Below the pieces are notes generated by a model. It was not told the origin of the DNA. It did not search any database and was given only the letters and a program-made list of their open reading frames with translations. A program made the position numbers and the translations under genes. Below are positions 29,713-38,839 of a DNA stretch of 64,000 bases, piece after piece. The stretch spans positions 496,001-560,000 of the forward strand of contig NZ_JACCKX010000001.1 of the NCBI RefSeq assembly GCF_013423955.1, given 5' to 3'. The stretch's first letter is position 1. Every line of letters begins with the position of its first letter. This DNA comes from Ottowia beijingensis. GTDB taxonomy: Bacteria; Pseudomonadota; Gammaproteobacteria; Burkholderiales; Burkholderiaceae_C.

Positions 29713-30441
29713 CATTGATCGCCTGAAGGCCGCGCAGTGCCGGAAAATCGACCACGACTCGCCTCAAAATCGCTCGAAAATCCCCCATGGACAACACCCA
29801 AAAATAAAAGTCCGACGGTCTGGAAATATCAACTACACTGCTTCGGTCGTTGCTTGAAAATCCCTCCGGGCTTTTTCTGAACGATATGCACGGCAGCCAC
29901 CCAACGGGTCGCCTGCATTCTTGGCAGCACGCCGCCAGGCTGCGCCACCCGCTGTCTTGAAAGAGCCTTGAGCAGCGCGGTTGTCCTTCAGGCTCACGCA
30001 GGATGCCCACGGCAAGCCTGCGGATTTGCATGATTTCTGTTTCCACTTTTTCCCCTCCATGGGCGCGGCCATGATGCCGCTGCCGACCCCTCGCCTGCCC
30101 CCGAACGACGCCAGCTCACGCTGGGCAAACCCATGCTGACCCGCATGATCGAAGTGCCGGGCGCTCTGTTTCTTGAAGCAGTGACGCCGGTGCGCCGGCG
30201 CCGCCAGTTGCAGCCGGCGGCACGTGTGCTGGCACGCCTGCTGGCCGTCACGCAGCTGCAATGGTTCGACGACCAGGGCGGCGCACGACCGCTGGCGGCG
30301 GCCTGACGCAGCCTTGACCGGCGCCCGCGCGGCCGCTGCCGCCACGGCGTCTTGCGCGCTCACTGCTGGGCGCCCGTTTTCCCCGGTGGCCCGGGTTTTG
30401 ATATTGCCGGGGCCGCCATTTTCCTGAAGAGAGAAATATCC
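29713..30441. other. Unresolved region with weak open frames on both strands
   Basis: No confident gene. On the plus strand, 30059-30306 would encode ~82 residues (MPLPTPRLPP / ERRQLTLGKPMLTRMIEVPG ... LQWFDDQGGARPLAAA) if one C is added to the run at 30098-30102. On the minus strand a GTG at 30046 has a strong GGAGGGG site 5 bases upstream (METEIMQIRRLAVGILRE), with a frame change near 30000 before KDNRAAQGSFKTAGGAAWRR and a stop near 29833. The two would be divergent with 12 bases between starts. Part may be a long leader of the RRM gene. Confidence 0.3.
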
Positions 30442-30772
30442 ATGAGCCAAAATCTATGTGGGCAATCTGCCCTATTCCGCTTCTGATGCCGACCTGCAGC
30501 AAAATTTTTCGGCCTTCGGCGATGTGGTTTCGGCCACCGTGATGACCGACCGCGACACCGGTCGCTCGAAGGGCTTCGGCTTTGTCGAGATGAGCAGCCC
30601 CGCCCAGGCGCAGGCCGCCATCGAGGGGCTGAACGGCCAGTCGGTCTCGGGCCGCGCGCTGGTGGTGAACCTGGCACGCCCGCGCGACGACAGCGGCCCG
30701 CGTGGCGGCGGTGGCGGTGGCTATCGCTCCGGCAACGGCGGCGGTTATCGCGGCGGCGGCGGTCGCTACTGA
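30442..30772 (+). CDS. RRM RNA-binding protein with glycine-rich tail (one frame break)
   Basis: Restoring one A in CCAAAATC near 30450 joins the ATG at 30442 (MSQK) to IYVGNLPYSASDADLQQNF. One RRM domain of ~80 residues follows, with RNP2 IYVGNL and RNP1 SKGFGFVEM, then NLARPRDDSGPR and an RGG/GGYR-type Gly-rich tail. About 111 residues. This layout is that of small bacterial, often cold-induced, glycine-rich RNA-binding proteins. There is a long non-coding stretch upstream. Confidence 0.88.
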
Positions 30773-30993
30773 TCAACTGATCGCAGCGGCGGTCCGCAAG
30801 GCCCGTCAGCGCGCAGGAGCGCAGGCCCCGGCCTTGGCGCACGACACAGGCGGACACCTTGGCTGGTGTGCCGCCTGTGTTGTTTCTGGCGCTGTACGCT
30901 GGCAAGAGCGTGCGGCCCTGCGCCACGGGTTCAGCGCGCCGGGCCGGCCGGTCGGGGCGCATCACCCGCCGGGCGCGCGGGTACGATCCGCCC

Positions 30994-31401
30994 ATGCTCG
31001 CCAATCTCACCCCTTTCCTGCTGCACTGGGCCATCACCGCGTTCGGCCTTTGGGTGGCGGCGCACGTGTTCAAGGGCATGCGCTTCGACAGCGGCGGCGC
31101 GCTGGCGGTGGCGGCGCTGCTGCTGGGGCTGGCCAATGCGGTGGTGCGGCCGCTGCTGGTGGTGCTGACGTTGCCGCTCACGCTGCTGACGTTCGGGCTG
31201 TTCCTGCTGGTGATCAACGCGCTGATGCTGATGCTGGTGGCCAGACTGGTGCGCGGCTTTCACCTGGACGGCTTCTGGACCGCGTTCTGGGCCAGCCTGT
31301 TCATGTCGCTGCTGAGTCTGGTGCTGGGCGCCTTCGTTCTGGGCGGCACGCCCGAGTTCACCATCGAAACCAGCCCGCCGCCGGGCCAGACCTGGCTGTG
31401 A
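30994..31401 (+). CDS. Phage-holin-like four-TM protein (PF04020 type)
   Basis: 135 residues with four hydrophobic segments: LHWAITAFGLWVAAHVF, LAVAALLLGLANAVVRPLLV, LTLLTFGLFLLVINALMLML and FWASLFMSLLSLVLGAFVL. LLGLANAVVRPLL and LPLTLLTFGLFLLVINALML are the marks of this family, widespread in bacterial chromosomes and not evidence of prophage. Function unknown. The stop overlaps the next start (GTGA). Confidence 0.82.
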   Translation: MLANLTPFLLHWAITAFGLWVAAHVFKGMRFDSGGALAVAALLLGLANAVVRPLLVVLTLPLTLLTFGLFLLVINALMLMLVARLVRGFHLDGFWTAFWASLFMSLLSLVLGAFVLGGTPEFTIETSPPPGQTWL

Positions 31402-31748
31402 GCGCGGCGCCGCCCCGCCCGCGACGGCGGCGCGCGCACTACCACGTCTACGTCATCGAACTGTCGAAAGACGTGCTGCTGGAGCCGCGCTTTCGCCGCT
31501 GCAACCCCGGCTACGTGGACGGCAAGCCCTGCGTGTATGTGGGCATGACGGGGCTGGACCCGGATGTGCGCTTCGACAAGCACAAGGCGGGCATTCAGGC
31601 CAACGCCTACGTTTTGAAGTACGGCCTGCGCCTGTTGCCCGATCTGTACGAAGGCTTCAACCCGATAACGCACGACGAGGCCGTGGCGCGCGAGATCGAA
31701 GTCGGCATCGACCTGCGCTCGGCCGGCATGGGGGTGTGGCAGGCGTAG
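31398..31748 (+). CDS. GIY-YIG-like small protein
   Basis: GTG 31398 overlaps the preceding stop. 116 residues: a basic start (PPRPRRRRAHYHVYVIELSK), then CVYVGMTGLDPDVRFDKHK and AYVLKYGLRLLP, with EAVAREIEVGIDLRSAGMGVW at the end. The VYVIEL...VYVGMTG..P..RF..H pattern is that of the GIY-YIG nuclease fold, including a possible catalytic Glu in VAREIEVG. Whether it cuts DNA is unknown. Confidence 0.65.
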   Translation: MSAAPPRPRRRRAHYHVYVIELSKDVLLEPRFRRCNPGYVDGKPCVYVGMTGLDPDVRFDKHKAGIQANAYVLKYGLRLLPDLYEGFNPITHDEAVAREIEVGIDLRSAGMGVWQA

Positions 31749-31763
31749 CGGCCAGGGTTGTCG

Positions 31764-32568
31764 TCAGCCGCCGTTGCGCGTGCGGCTTCGACCGGCGGCC
31801 TGGCGACTGCCCAGGGCCGCCAGCAGCAGGCCGGTCAGCAGCAGGCTCCATTCGCCCAGCGTGGGCACGGAAGCGGGCGCGGGCGGCGGGGGCGGTGGCG
31901 CGCTGACTTCGAAGTTGGCGGCAAGGCTCTGGCCGCCGGCACTCAGCATGACGTTGTCGACGGCGCCGTGGAAGCTGCCGTCCCAGCCGGTGCCTGCGAA
32001 GGCCAGCACACCGACGATGCAGGCCCCGCTGACCGTGCCGGCAGAGCCGTCGATGTACGCCGACAGCGGCATGAAGGGGGCCACCGCGCCGATGTCGTTT
32101 TGCCAGACGATGGACGTGGGCGTGATGGTCTGGGGCACCCACTGGTCGGTGGGCACGGGCGTGGGCGCGGGGGTTTGGTAGCCGGGCTCGTAGATCAGAT
32201 AGGTCTGATCGGCGCCGGTGTTCGCGTCACAGTCCAGATCGAGCCACAGCGCGTAGGCCGGCGCCTGGATGCCGGGGTTGGTGCTGCGCCGTCCCGGTAG
32301 AACTCGTAGCTCGCGCTGGCAAAGCTCGACAGCGGCACCGGCGTTTCCAGCCCGTACCACCACATGGCCTGCGCCGCAACCGTGGGCAGGGTGATTTCGG
32401 CCGAACCGTTGCCGCTGCGTGGCAAGGTGCCGGTGATGGCGGTGCTTCCCCGCCCGATGCGGCGTTGCCCCAGCCTGCCGGGTCAGCCGGCGTGACGATG
32501 GCAGCATGGGCGCTGCAGGCCAGCGCGGCAGCGGCGGTGGCGATCAGGCGAACAGTTCGAGCAGGCAT
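31764..32568 (-). CDS. Exported protein with IPTL-CTERM sorting signal (two frame breaks)
   Basis: Start ATG 32568 gives a signal peptide (MPARTVRLIATAAAALACSAHA). The frame changes near 32455 and 32290; the pieces read LPRSGNGSAEITLPTVAAQA, SSFASASYEFYRDGA, then PAYALWLDLDCDANTGADQ and VGVLAFAGTGWDGSFHGAVD. The C-terminus is PPPPPPAPASVPTLGEWSLL, a hydrophobic stretch and a basic tail, the IPTL-CTERM form of exosortase-type signals. It is probably secreted and processed at the membrane. Role unknown; no sortase gene is in the window. Confidence 0.72.
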
Positions 32569-32809
32569 CGGCGTCCCCCATGTGAAGCGATCGGTAACGT
32601 ACCTGATTCCATCGGTCTGCTCAATGGGCACGGAGCCATCTTTACGAACCGGCCTCGACAAAGACAACAACCATGAGGCACCGGTGCTTCGTCGCCAGCT
32701 GGCGGCGGCATGACAGGTGCATGTGATCGCAGCACGCGGCGCGCGTTGATCAGGATCGTTACCATGCGTGACCCTCATGCGCTGCCGGCCAGGGCCGGAC
32801 CGCTGCACC

Positions 32810-33196
32810 ATGAATTCCTTCAACCGCATTCTTTACCTCGCGCTCGCCGTCTATGTGGCCGTGCTGCTCTACAAGGGTTGGACGAGCGGGCAAGTCATGA
32901 CACGACGGCGCCCGCCCGGCAAACGGTATGGCCTGGTGGACCGCGGCGAAGCGCCCCGCAGATACTGGGGCTACATGCTGTTCTATGCCCTGGCCCTGAT
33001 GCTTTTTGGCCATGACGATCTGGAGCGCCTGACGCTTTCGACCGCTGGCAGCCAGTCCGGCCATCAGCACCGCCCGAACCATGCACCAGCGCACGATGCC
33101 TGGCACGCAGCACCCAAGCGCCTCGCCCTGATGAGTTTGTCGCCAGGCAGCGATTCAGAATCATGGGAGTATCCACCTACAGCGCTTTATAGATAA
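32810..33196 (+). CDS. Small two-TM membrane protein of unknown function
   Basis: ATG 32810 begins MNSFNRILYLALAVYVAVLL; a second hydrophobic segment is YWGYMLFYALALMLFGHDDL, with a basic loop between (TRRRPPGKRYGLVDRG). The first ~75 residues look like a real membrane protein. The tail after that is low-quality and its last ten residues (EYPPTALYR) are coded by the 61-bp repeat, so the natural end may be earlier with an indel in between. I do not recognise the family. Confidence 0.5.
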   Translation: MNSFNRILYLALAVYVAVLLYKGWTSGQVMTRRRPPGKRYGLVDRGEAPRRYWGYMLFYALALMLFGHDDLERLTLSTAGSQSGHQHRPNHAPAHDAWHAAPKRLALMSLSPGSDSESWEYPPTALYR

Positions 33197-33223
33197 GCGC
33201 TATAAGACTGGTATATGGGGAGT
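33163..33223 (+). repeat. 61-bp GGAGTATC repeat, copy 3
   Basis: GGAGTATC, AGCGC-N11-GCGCT, GGAGTATC with exactly the spacing of the copies near 23.4 kb. The first part overlaps the 3' end of the preceding frame. Confidence 0.75.
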
Positions 33224-33396
33224 ATCCTGAATTCACCACTCCCTGCGACATGGCGCGGCGACCACACCAGGCGATCCGGCCATTGGTCGGCACAGGCCAG
33301 GCTGGGTTCCAGGCTGCCGCGCACACGCCCACCACATCCGCTACGATGCATTAATCAGTGTTTGCTGATTTGCGCATATACGAAAAGGAGATACCC

Positions 33397-34774
33397 ATGA
33401 CCGCCCCCATCCAGACCGACGTGGCCATCATTGGCGCCGGCACCGCCGGCATTGGCGCCTTTGCCGAGCTGGGCAAGCTGGGCCTGTCGCGCGTGCTGAT
33501 CAACCACGGCCCGCTGGGCACCACCTGCGCGCGGGTGGGCTGCATGCCGTCGAAGGCGGTGCTGCACGCGGGCGCGCAGTGGGCCACGCTGCGCACGCTT
33601 TGAACGGGGCCGAGCCACCAGCCGGCGCCCAGCGCCCCATCGACCTGTGGCGCCACGCCCGCGCCACGCGCGACATGCTGGCGGGCAACACGGCCAAGCG
33701 CACGCAGTCGGCCGCGGGCGACGATCTGCTGATGGGCCGCGCGCGCTTTGTCGGCCCCAGCACGCTGGACGTGGACGGCCGCCGCGTGGAGGCCAAGGCG
33801 GTGATCGTAGCCACGGGCTCGGGCCCGGTGGTGCCAGGCTTCCTGAAGGCGCTGGGCGAACGCGTGCTGACCACCGACACGCTGTTCGACCTGGACGAGC
33901 TGCCCGCCAGCGTCGGCATGCTGGGCCTGGGCGCCATCGGGCTGGAGATGGGGCTCGCGCTGTCGCGCCTGGGCGTGCGCGTGGTGGCGGGCGACATGAA
34001 GGCGCTGCCCGCCGGCATCACCGACCCCGAGGTGGGCCAGGCCGCCATTGCCCGCTTTGCGCCCGAGCTGACGATGTGGCTGGGCCAGCCGATGCAGGCC
34101 AAGGCGGATGACAAGCGCATCACCGTGAGCGCGGGCGATGGCCGATCGGAAACCGTCGACATGGTGCTGGCCGCGCTGGGCCGCAGCCCCAACCTGGACG
34201 GGCTGGATCTGGCCGCCGCCGGCGTGCCGCTGGACGACAAGGGCCGCCCCCAGCTGAGCGACGACGGCCTGCGCGCCGGCGATGCGCCGGTGGTTTTGCC
34301 GGCGACGTGAACGGCGTGCGCCCGCTGATGCACGAGGCGGTGGACGAAGGCCTGTTCAGCGCCCGGCTGGCGGCGCACATCGTCGACGGCCGCGCCATCG
34401 AGCAGCCGCAGCGCCGCGTGCCGCTGGCCATCGTGTTCAGCGACCCGGACATCGGCGCCGTGGGCATGGCGCACGACCAGCTGGATGCCGGCAGCACGGT
34501 GATCGGCACGGCCAAGGGCTCGGCCAACGGCCGCGCGCAGGTGCTGGGCGCGCCGGATGACCTGATCCGCGTGTACGCCGACGCCCGGTCGGGCCGCCTG
34601 CTGGGCGCCAGCCTGATCACCAGCCACGGCGAGCACCTGAGCCACCTGCTGGCCTGGGCCATCCAGCGCGGCGAAACCGCCCAGCAGCTGCTGGAGCTGC
34701 CCTACTACCACCCGACGCTGGAAGAGCTGCTGCAGAGCGCGCTGAAGGATGTGGCGCGGCAGGTGAAGGGCTGA
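33397..34774 (+). CDS. Dihydrolipoamide dehydrogenase-like flavoenzyme (two frame breaks)
   Basis: ATG 33397 follows AAAAGGAG closely. The FAD site VAIIGAGTAGIGAFAELGKL and the redox disulfide GTTCARVGCMPSK are at the N-terminus; then VGMLGLGAIGLEMGLALSRL for NAD(P), FAGDVNG and the dimer-interface YYHPTLEELL with the catalytic His-Glu pair. Bases are missing near 33600 (before NGAEPP) and in the T run near 34305. Restored length is ~459 residues. It is not next to 2-oxoacid dehydrogenase genes, and the sequence is shorter-spaced than Lpd, so it may be a general pyridine nucleotide-disulfide reductase; no symbol is given. Confidence 0.82.
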
Positions 34775-34917
34775 GGCGGGCACGACCGGCGCGGTGCGGC
34801 GGTGTGCCGCGTCGTGATGGGTTCTTGCTCCACGTCGTACTCGCGCAACCCGCCGTGCTGTACAAACCGGCCAGCGCCGTCCGCGTGGCGGCCTGTTCAC
34901 ACCCCCAGGAGACACCC

Positions 34918-35919
34918 ATGACCCACCCCACCCTTCCCCGCCGCCGCGACGTGATCCGCCAGGGCGCGGCCGGCGCGCTGGCACTGTCGCTGCCCGCGCT
35001 CAAGGCCCATGCGCAGGGCGATGCGGCCTGGCCCAGCAAGGTGATCCGCATGATCGTCGCCTTCCCGGCCGGCGGGCCGACGGACACGGCGGCGCGGCTG
35101 ATCGCGCAGAAGCTGTCCACGCGGCTGGGCCAGCAGGTGATCGTGGACAACCGGCCGGGCGCCTCGGGCTCCATCGGCACGGCGGCGTTCATCAAGATGC
35201 CGGCCGATGGCTACAGCATCTCGATGTTCGGCATGCCGGCGCTGCTGGCGCCCATCGTCTACCGCAACAACCTGTACGACTCGCGCAAGGACTTCACCTG
35301 TGTGGCCACCGTGTACGACCTGCCCTACGTGATCGTGGTCAACCCGCAGGCGCTGCCCGGCGTGGACAACCTGCAGCAGCTGATCGCCGCCACCAAGGCG
35401 AAGGAGCTGAACTACAACAGCCCCGGCACGGGCAGCATGGGCCACCTGTCGATGGAGCTGCTGAAGGACCTTGGCAAGTTCCCCATGCAGCACATCCCCT
35501 ACAAGGGCAGCGCGCCGGCCATGACGGACCTGCTGGGCGGCCAGGTGCCGGTGATGTACGCCGACCTGATCGCCGCCATGCCGCACATCGAGAGCGGCAA
35601 GATCAAGGCCATCGCCCTGGGCTCGCCCGATGCCAAGGTGTTTCTGCCCAAGGTGCAGGCGATCTCGGAACAGGGCTTTGCGGGCTTCAACTCCAGTTCG
35701 TGGAGCGGCATCGTGGTGCCCAACGGCACGCCGGCGCCGGTGGTGGCGCGGCTCGATCAGGAGCTGAAGGCCATCCTGGCCGAGGCCGACACGAAAGAGC
35801 GCATGCAGAAGATCGGCGCCCTGGCGGCGCACCAGCCGCCCGCGCAGATGAAGACGCGCCTGGCGCAGGAGTACGAGCGCTGGAACAAGGTGGCGACGGA
35901 GAAGAACATCTCGGCCTGA
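34918..35919 (+). CDS. Bug-family (tripartite tricarboxylate type) substrate-binding protein
   Basis: 333 residues. The start MTHPTLPRRRDVIRQGAAGA resembles a Tat signal, with cleavage after KAHAQ. The mature protein has the family pattern KVIRMIVAFPAGGPTDTAAR, VIVDNRPGASGSIG, NYNSPGTGSMGHLSMELL and HIPYKGSAPAMTDLLGGQV. Bug proteins bind small organic acids in the periplasm; most are orphans without transporter genes, as here. Bordetella, Comamonadaceae and relatives carry many copies. The ATG is preceded by AGGAGACACCC. Confidence 0.93.
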   Translation: MTHPTLPRRRDVIRQGAAGALALSLPALKAHAQGDAAWPSKVIRMIVAFPAGGPTDTAARLIAQKLSTRLGQQVIVDNRPGASGSIGTAAFIKMPADGYSISMFGMPALLAPIVYRNNLYDSRKDFTCVATVYDLPYVIVVNPQALPGVDNLQQLIAATKAKELNYNSPGTGSMGHLSMELLKDLGKFPMQHIPYKGSAPAMTDLLGGQVPVMYADLIAAMPHIESGKIKAIALGSPDAKVFLPKVQAISEQGFAGFNSSSWSGIVVPNGTPAPVVARLDQELKAILAEADTKERMQKIGALAAHQPPAQMKTRLAQEYERWNKVATEKNISA

Positions 35920-35980
35920 CGGCGGCGGGCATGTGCATGCCAGGGCCGACGCCGGTCAAGCCGCTGCACGCCGGTTATTT

Positions 35981-36038
35981 ACTATACTAAAAATAGCTGG
36001 TCGCGCTTGGTGGATGCGGCCTGCAGCCACATTTCATT
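35981..36038 (+). repeat. AGCTGCT-GCGC palindromic repeat, copy H
   Basis: ACTAAAAATAGCTGGTCGCGC, loop, GCGGCCTGCAGCC, ATTTCATTGAA. Downstream of the Bug-protein gene. The rest of the gap to 36141 holds nothing I recognise. Confidence 0.6.
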
Positions 36039-36141
36039 GAAATTGTTCGCTGACGCCGGACCATGCCACCAACGCCGCGTGGTCGTGCGCGCACCCGATC
36101 CGTTGCGCCACCGCGTCGTTCAGCAGTCAGAATCCGAACCC

Positions 36142-36225
36142 ATGCCGATGACGATGCAAGAAGTGGCCATCTGGGGCGTGCTGGCGGGCGGCCTGCTGAC
36201 GCTGGCGGGGCTGGCGCTGGCCTAA
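36142..36225 (+). CDS. 27-residue single-TM peptide, or first TM of the next gene
   Basis: ATG 36142 encodes MPMTMQEVAIWGVLAGGLLT LAGLALA then TAA, overlapping the next ATG as TAATG. It is either a small translationally coupled membrane peptide or the true N-terminal TM of the following protein, separated by an error: the same frame continues YWLAEGATGRP-like if the stop is a misread TAC/TAT. Confidence 0.35.
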   Translation: MPMTMQEVAIWGVLAGGLLTLAGLALA

Positions 36226-37369
36226 TGGCTGGCCGAGGGCGCCACCGGCCGGCCTTGCGCAATCTCGTATTCGTGGCGCTGATGGGCACGGCGGTGATCC
36301 TGATCGTCGGCCTGCCCGAGACGCTGTGGCCGCGGCTGGACGGGCGGGTGCTGCGCATGTTCAAGGCCAGTCTGGGGCCGCTGGCGGCCTCCGTCACGCT
36401 GTACTACCTGGGCCAGTGGATGGGCGGCCTGCGCGAGGACGCGGTGATGAACCGCATCACCAACTGGAGCGCGGCCGTGATGGGCGTGCTGGCGCTGGGC
36501 CTGGCGCTGGCGGCCCTGCTGGCGCCGCCGGAGCGCTTTCGCAGCGTGTTCATGGCGACGGCGGTGTGCAACGTGCTGGCGGTGCTGCCCGGCTTTGCGG
36601 CCTCCGCCCGGGCCGCCATGCTGGGTGATCGGCTGGCGCGCTGGATGGCCCTGGCCACGGCGGTGCTGGGCGCCATGACGACGGGGCTGTACCTGCACGG
36701 GCTGTACCTGCACGGCCTGGCCATGCAGGGCGTGGCATGGCCCTGGCTGGGCACCGGCACGGTGCTGGTCACGGTGGTGCTGACGCTGGGCTTCTTCATC
36801 CTCACCTCCGACCTGGTGGGCGTGCGCAACCGCGAGCAGCGGCGCCTGGCACGGCTGTCGCGCATCCAGCCGGGCATGGAACCGGCCACGCAACTGCCCA
36901 CCGGCTCGCACCTGCTGACCCGGGTGGAAGACGCGCTGTGGACAGCCAAGCGCCGGCAGGCGCAGGTGGGTGTGGTGGCGCTGTACCTGGACAATCTGTA
37001 CGAGCCGCTGGAAGGCGATGATCGCAGCAGCGAATACCAGATCCTGGTGGCGATGGCGGCGCGCATCCGCCGCGCGGCGGGCTTTCGCTGCCTGGTGGGC
37101 ATCTACCACCCGCGCTGCTTCATCGTGGTGATCACGCTGGATGCCGACCGGCAGGCCTTTGCGGCGGCGCTGAACCGGCTGCGCGCCTACGTGGGCGAGT
37201 CGATCGACCTGCTGGGCACCGACCGGGGCCGCGGCGCTTTGTGCCGCGCGTGGGCGTGGGCGTGGTGGTGACCGATGCCGCCGACGCCGTGGCACGCGTG
37301 CTGCTGGACGAGGCCGAGCAGGAGGCGCGCGCCAGCGTGCCGGCCGAAGAGGTGGATACGCAGTACTGA
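36225..37369 (+). CDS. Six-TM protein with degenerate GGDEF-like domain (one frame break)
   Basis: Residues 10-205 are hydrophobic with about six TM segments (LVFVALMGTAVILIVGL, AVMGVLALGLALAALLA and others). After RNREQRRLARLSRIQPGM and LPTGSHLLTRVEDALW a nucleotidyl-cyclase-like fold follows (VGVVALYLDNLYEPLEGD, AMAARIRRAAGFRCLVG), but the GGDEF loop is GIYHPRCF, so catalysis is unlikely. A frame change near 37240 leads to FVPRVGVGVVVTDAADAVAR and a stop at 37369. It may be a c-di-GMP receptor or an inactive relic. Confidence 0.65.
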
Positions 37370-37427
37370 GGCTGCGGGGCCGTGCGACCGTGGTTGATGG
37401 GGAAGCTATCGACTTGAAGATGCGCTG

Positions 37428-37610
37428 AATTTTTTGAACGCAGAGAACGCCGAGATTTCGCAAAAGCCGCAGAACAAGCTTGAAAACCTTGCGCGAGCTT
37501 TTGCAAGTGATGGGGCCATCTTCCTTGATGAGCGGCAGATGATGCTTCTGCGTCTTCTGCGCTGGCTTGGCGATTTCTGCGTTCAAAGGTTTTTCAACTT
37601 GCTTTCTTTC
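37428..37610. repeat. Long imperfect inverted repeat (TTTGAACGCAGA ends)
   Basis: TTTTTTGAACGCAGAGAACG at the left and CGATTTCTGCGTTCAAAGGT at the right are imperfect reverse complements, with further internal CGCAGAA/TTCTGCG pairs. It resembles betaproteobacterial intergenic palindromes of the ERIC type. It fills most of the 335-base gap between the GGDEF-like and MipA genes. Confidence 0.55.
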
Positions 37611-37621
37611 GAGTCAATATA

Positions 37622-37680
37622 AAGCCAAATCGGGCTTCAGCGCCCGCCCCAACTGCTCAGATAGCTCCCCTATTGATAGC
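37622..37680 (-). repeat. AGCTGCT-GCGC palindromic repeat, copy I
   Basis: Minus-strand reading: TATCAATAGGGGAGCTATCT, AGTTGGGGCGGGCGCTGAAG, CCCGATTTGGC. Ends 24 bases from the mipA stop. Confidence 0.65.
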
Positions 37681-37704
37681 AACAACAGGACGGATCGTGC
37701 CGCT

Positions 37705-38726
37705 TCAGTTGCGCCACGCGATGCCCACGGTGGCCGACACGCCGCTGCTGCGCACCGTGAGCGGGCTGCGCCGGGCATCGCCGTGCAGCTGCGAATAGCG
37801 CAGGCCGCCGAACACCACCCAGGCGCGCGACAGCGCATGCGCCACGTCGACGCCGATCTCCGTCTGGTACAGCCCGGCGCGCGGCTTGAAGGCGGGGTAG
37901 CCCGAGGCCGTGGTGGACGCCTGCGGAATGCCGAACTGGCTGCGCATGTACTGGCTGTTGCCCCACGAGGCGCCAAGGCCGAAGTCCATGCGCGTGGTCT
38001 CGCTGATGGGCCAGCGGTAGCCCAGCCAGCCGTCCAGCTCCATGCCGCGGCCGCGGTTCAGGATGTCCTGCGAGGCGGCCAGGCTGGCCGTCCAGCGGTC
38101 AGTGAGGTTGTAGCGCGCGCACGCGGGCACGCAGCGTGGCGCGCACGTCGGGCACGCCCTTCAGGCGCTCGGTGTCGGCCACGTCGCGGCCGCGGTCGAT
38201 GTTGAGCGACAGGCTGAGGTTGAAGTCGTCGGTTTCGCGCAGCACGGCCTGGGCGCCGCTGCCGCGGTCGCGCCGGCCCTGCCCCATCAGGCCGTAGCCG
38301 CCGCCGGTGCTGAGGCGCCAGCGGCCCCATTGCAGCGCACCCACGGGCTTGAGCTTGAAGTCCTGGCTTTTGCCGCCGAAGAAGTTGGGGCTGGTGTTGG
38401 CCGCCACGCCGACGAGAAAGTGCACGCGCTCGTCGTCGGGCTGCTCGGGGCGGTGCGGCTGCGGCAGGTTGTCGTAGGCCCAGGGCTGCTGTGCGCGCCG
38501 CGCCGGCGGGGGTGCCGGGCGCGGTTTCGCCGGCGGCGGCCACGCCGGGAGCGGGCGGGGTGCTGGTCTGGGCGAGGTGCAGCGCGGGGCCGGACGCCGC
38601 GAAGGCCTCCTGCGGCGCCATGGCCTCGACATCGAGCGTGGCCAGCGCCGGCGCGGCGCAGCCAAGGCCGGCGATGACGGCGGTGAGGGCGCGGGCGCGA
38701 GGCAAGGGGATGAACGGCAACTGCAT
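37705..38726 (-). CDS. MipA/OmpV-family outer-membrane protein (two frame breaks)
   Basis: ATG 38726 begins MQLPFIPLPRARALTAVIAG with a signal peptide ending near PALA. After frame changes near 38495 and 38115 the barrel reads VHFLVGVAANTSPNFFGGKS, WRLSTGGGYGLMGQGRR, TDRWTASLAASQDILNRGRG, FGLGASWGNSQYMRSQFGIP, GVDVAHALSRAWVVFGGLRY and ends VSATVGIAWRN with a C-terminal aromatic-rich strand. The family links to scaffolding of murein enzymes (MipA) or osmotic response (OmpV). Restored length ~340 residues. Confidence 0.78.
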
Positions 38727-38804
38727 GGTCAGGATGATGCGCGAAAAACCAGCGGCCAACCGGCCGCACCCGGCTATTGTCGCGCTGCCGTGGCGCGCGG
38801 CATG

Positions 38805-38827
38805 AAAAAGCCCGCGTGATGCGGGCT
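38805..38827 (-). terminator. Rho-independent terminator of the glycine-zipper gene
   Basis: Minus strand: AGCCCGC-ATCAC-GCGGGCT then TTTTT. It begins 12 bases after the stop at 38840. Confidence 0.8.
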
Positions 38828-38839
38828 GGTGGTCTGCGC

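Noticed and set aside
30994..31401. Holin-like gene as evidence of a prophage
   Set aside because: PF04020-type proteins are ordinary chromosomal membrane proteins and no other phage genes are present.
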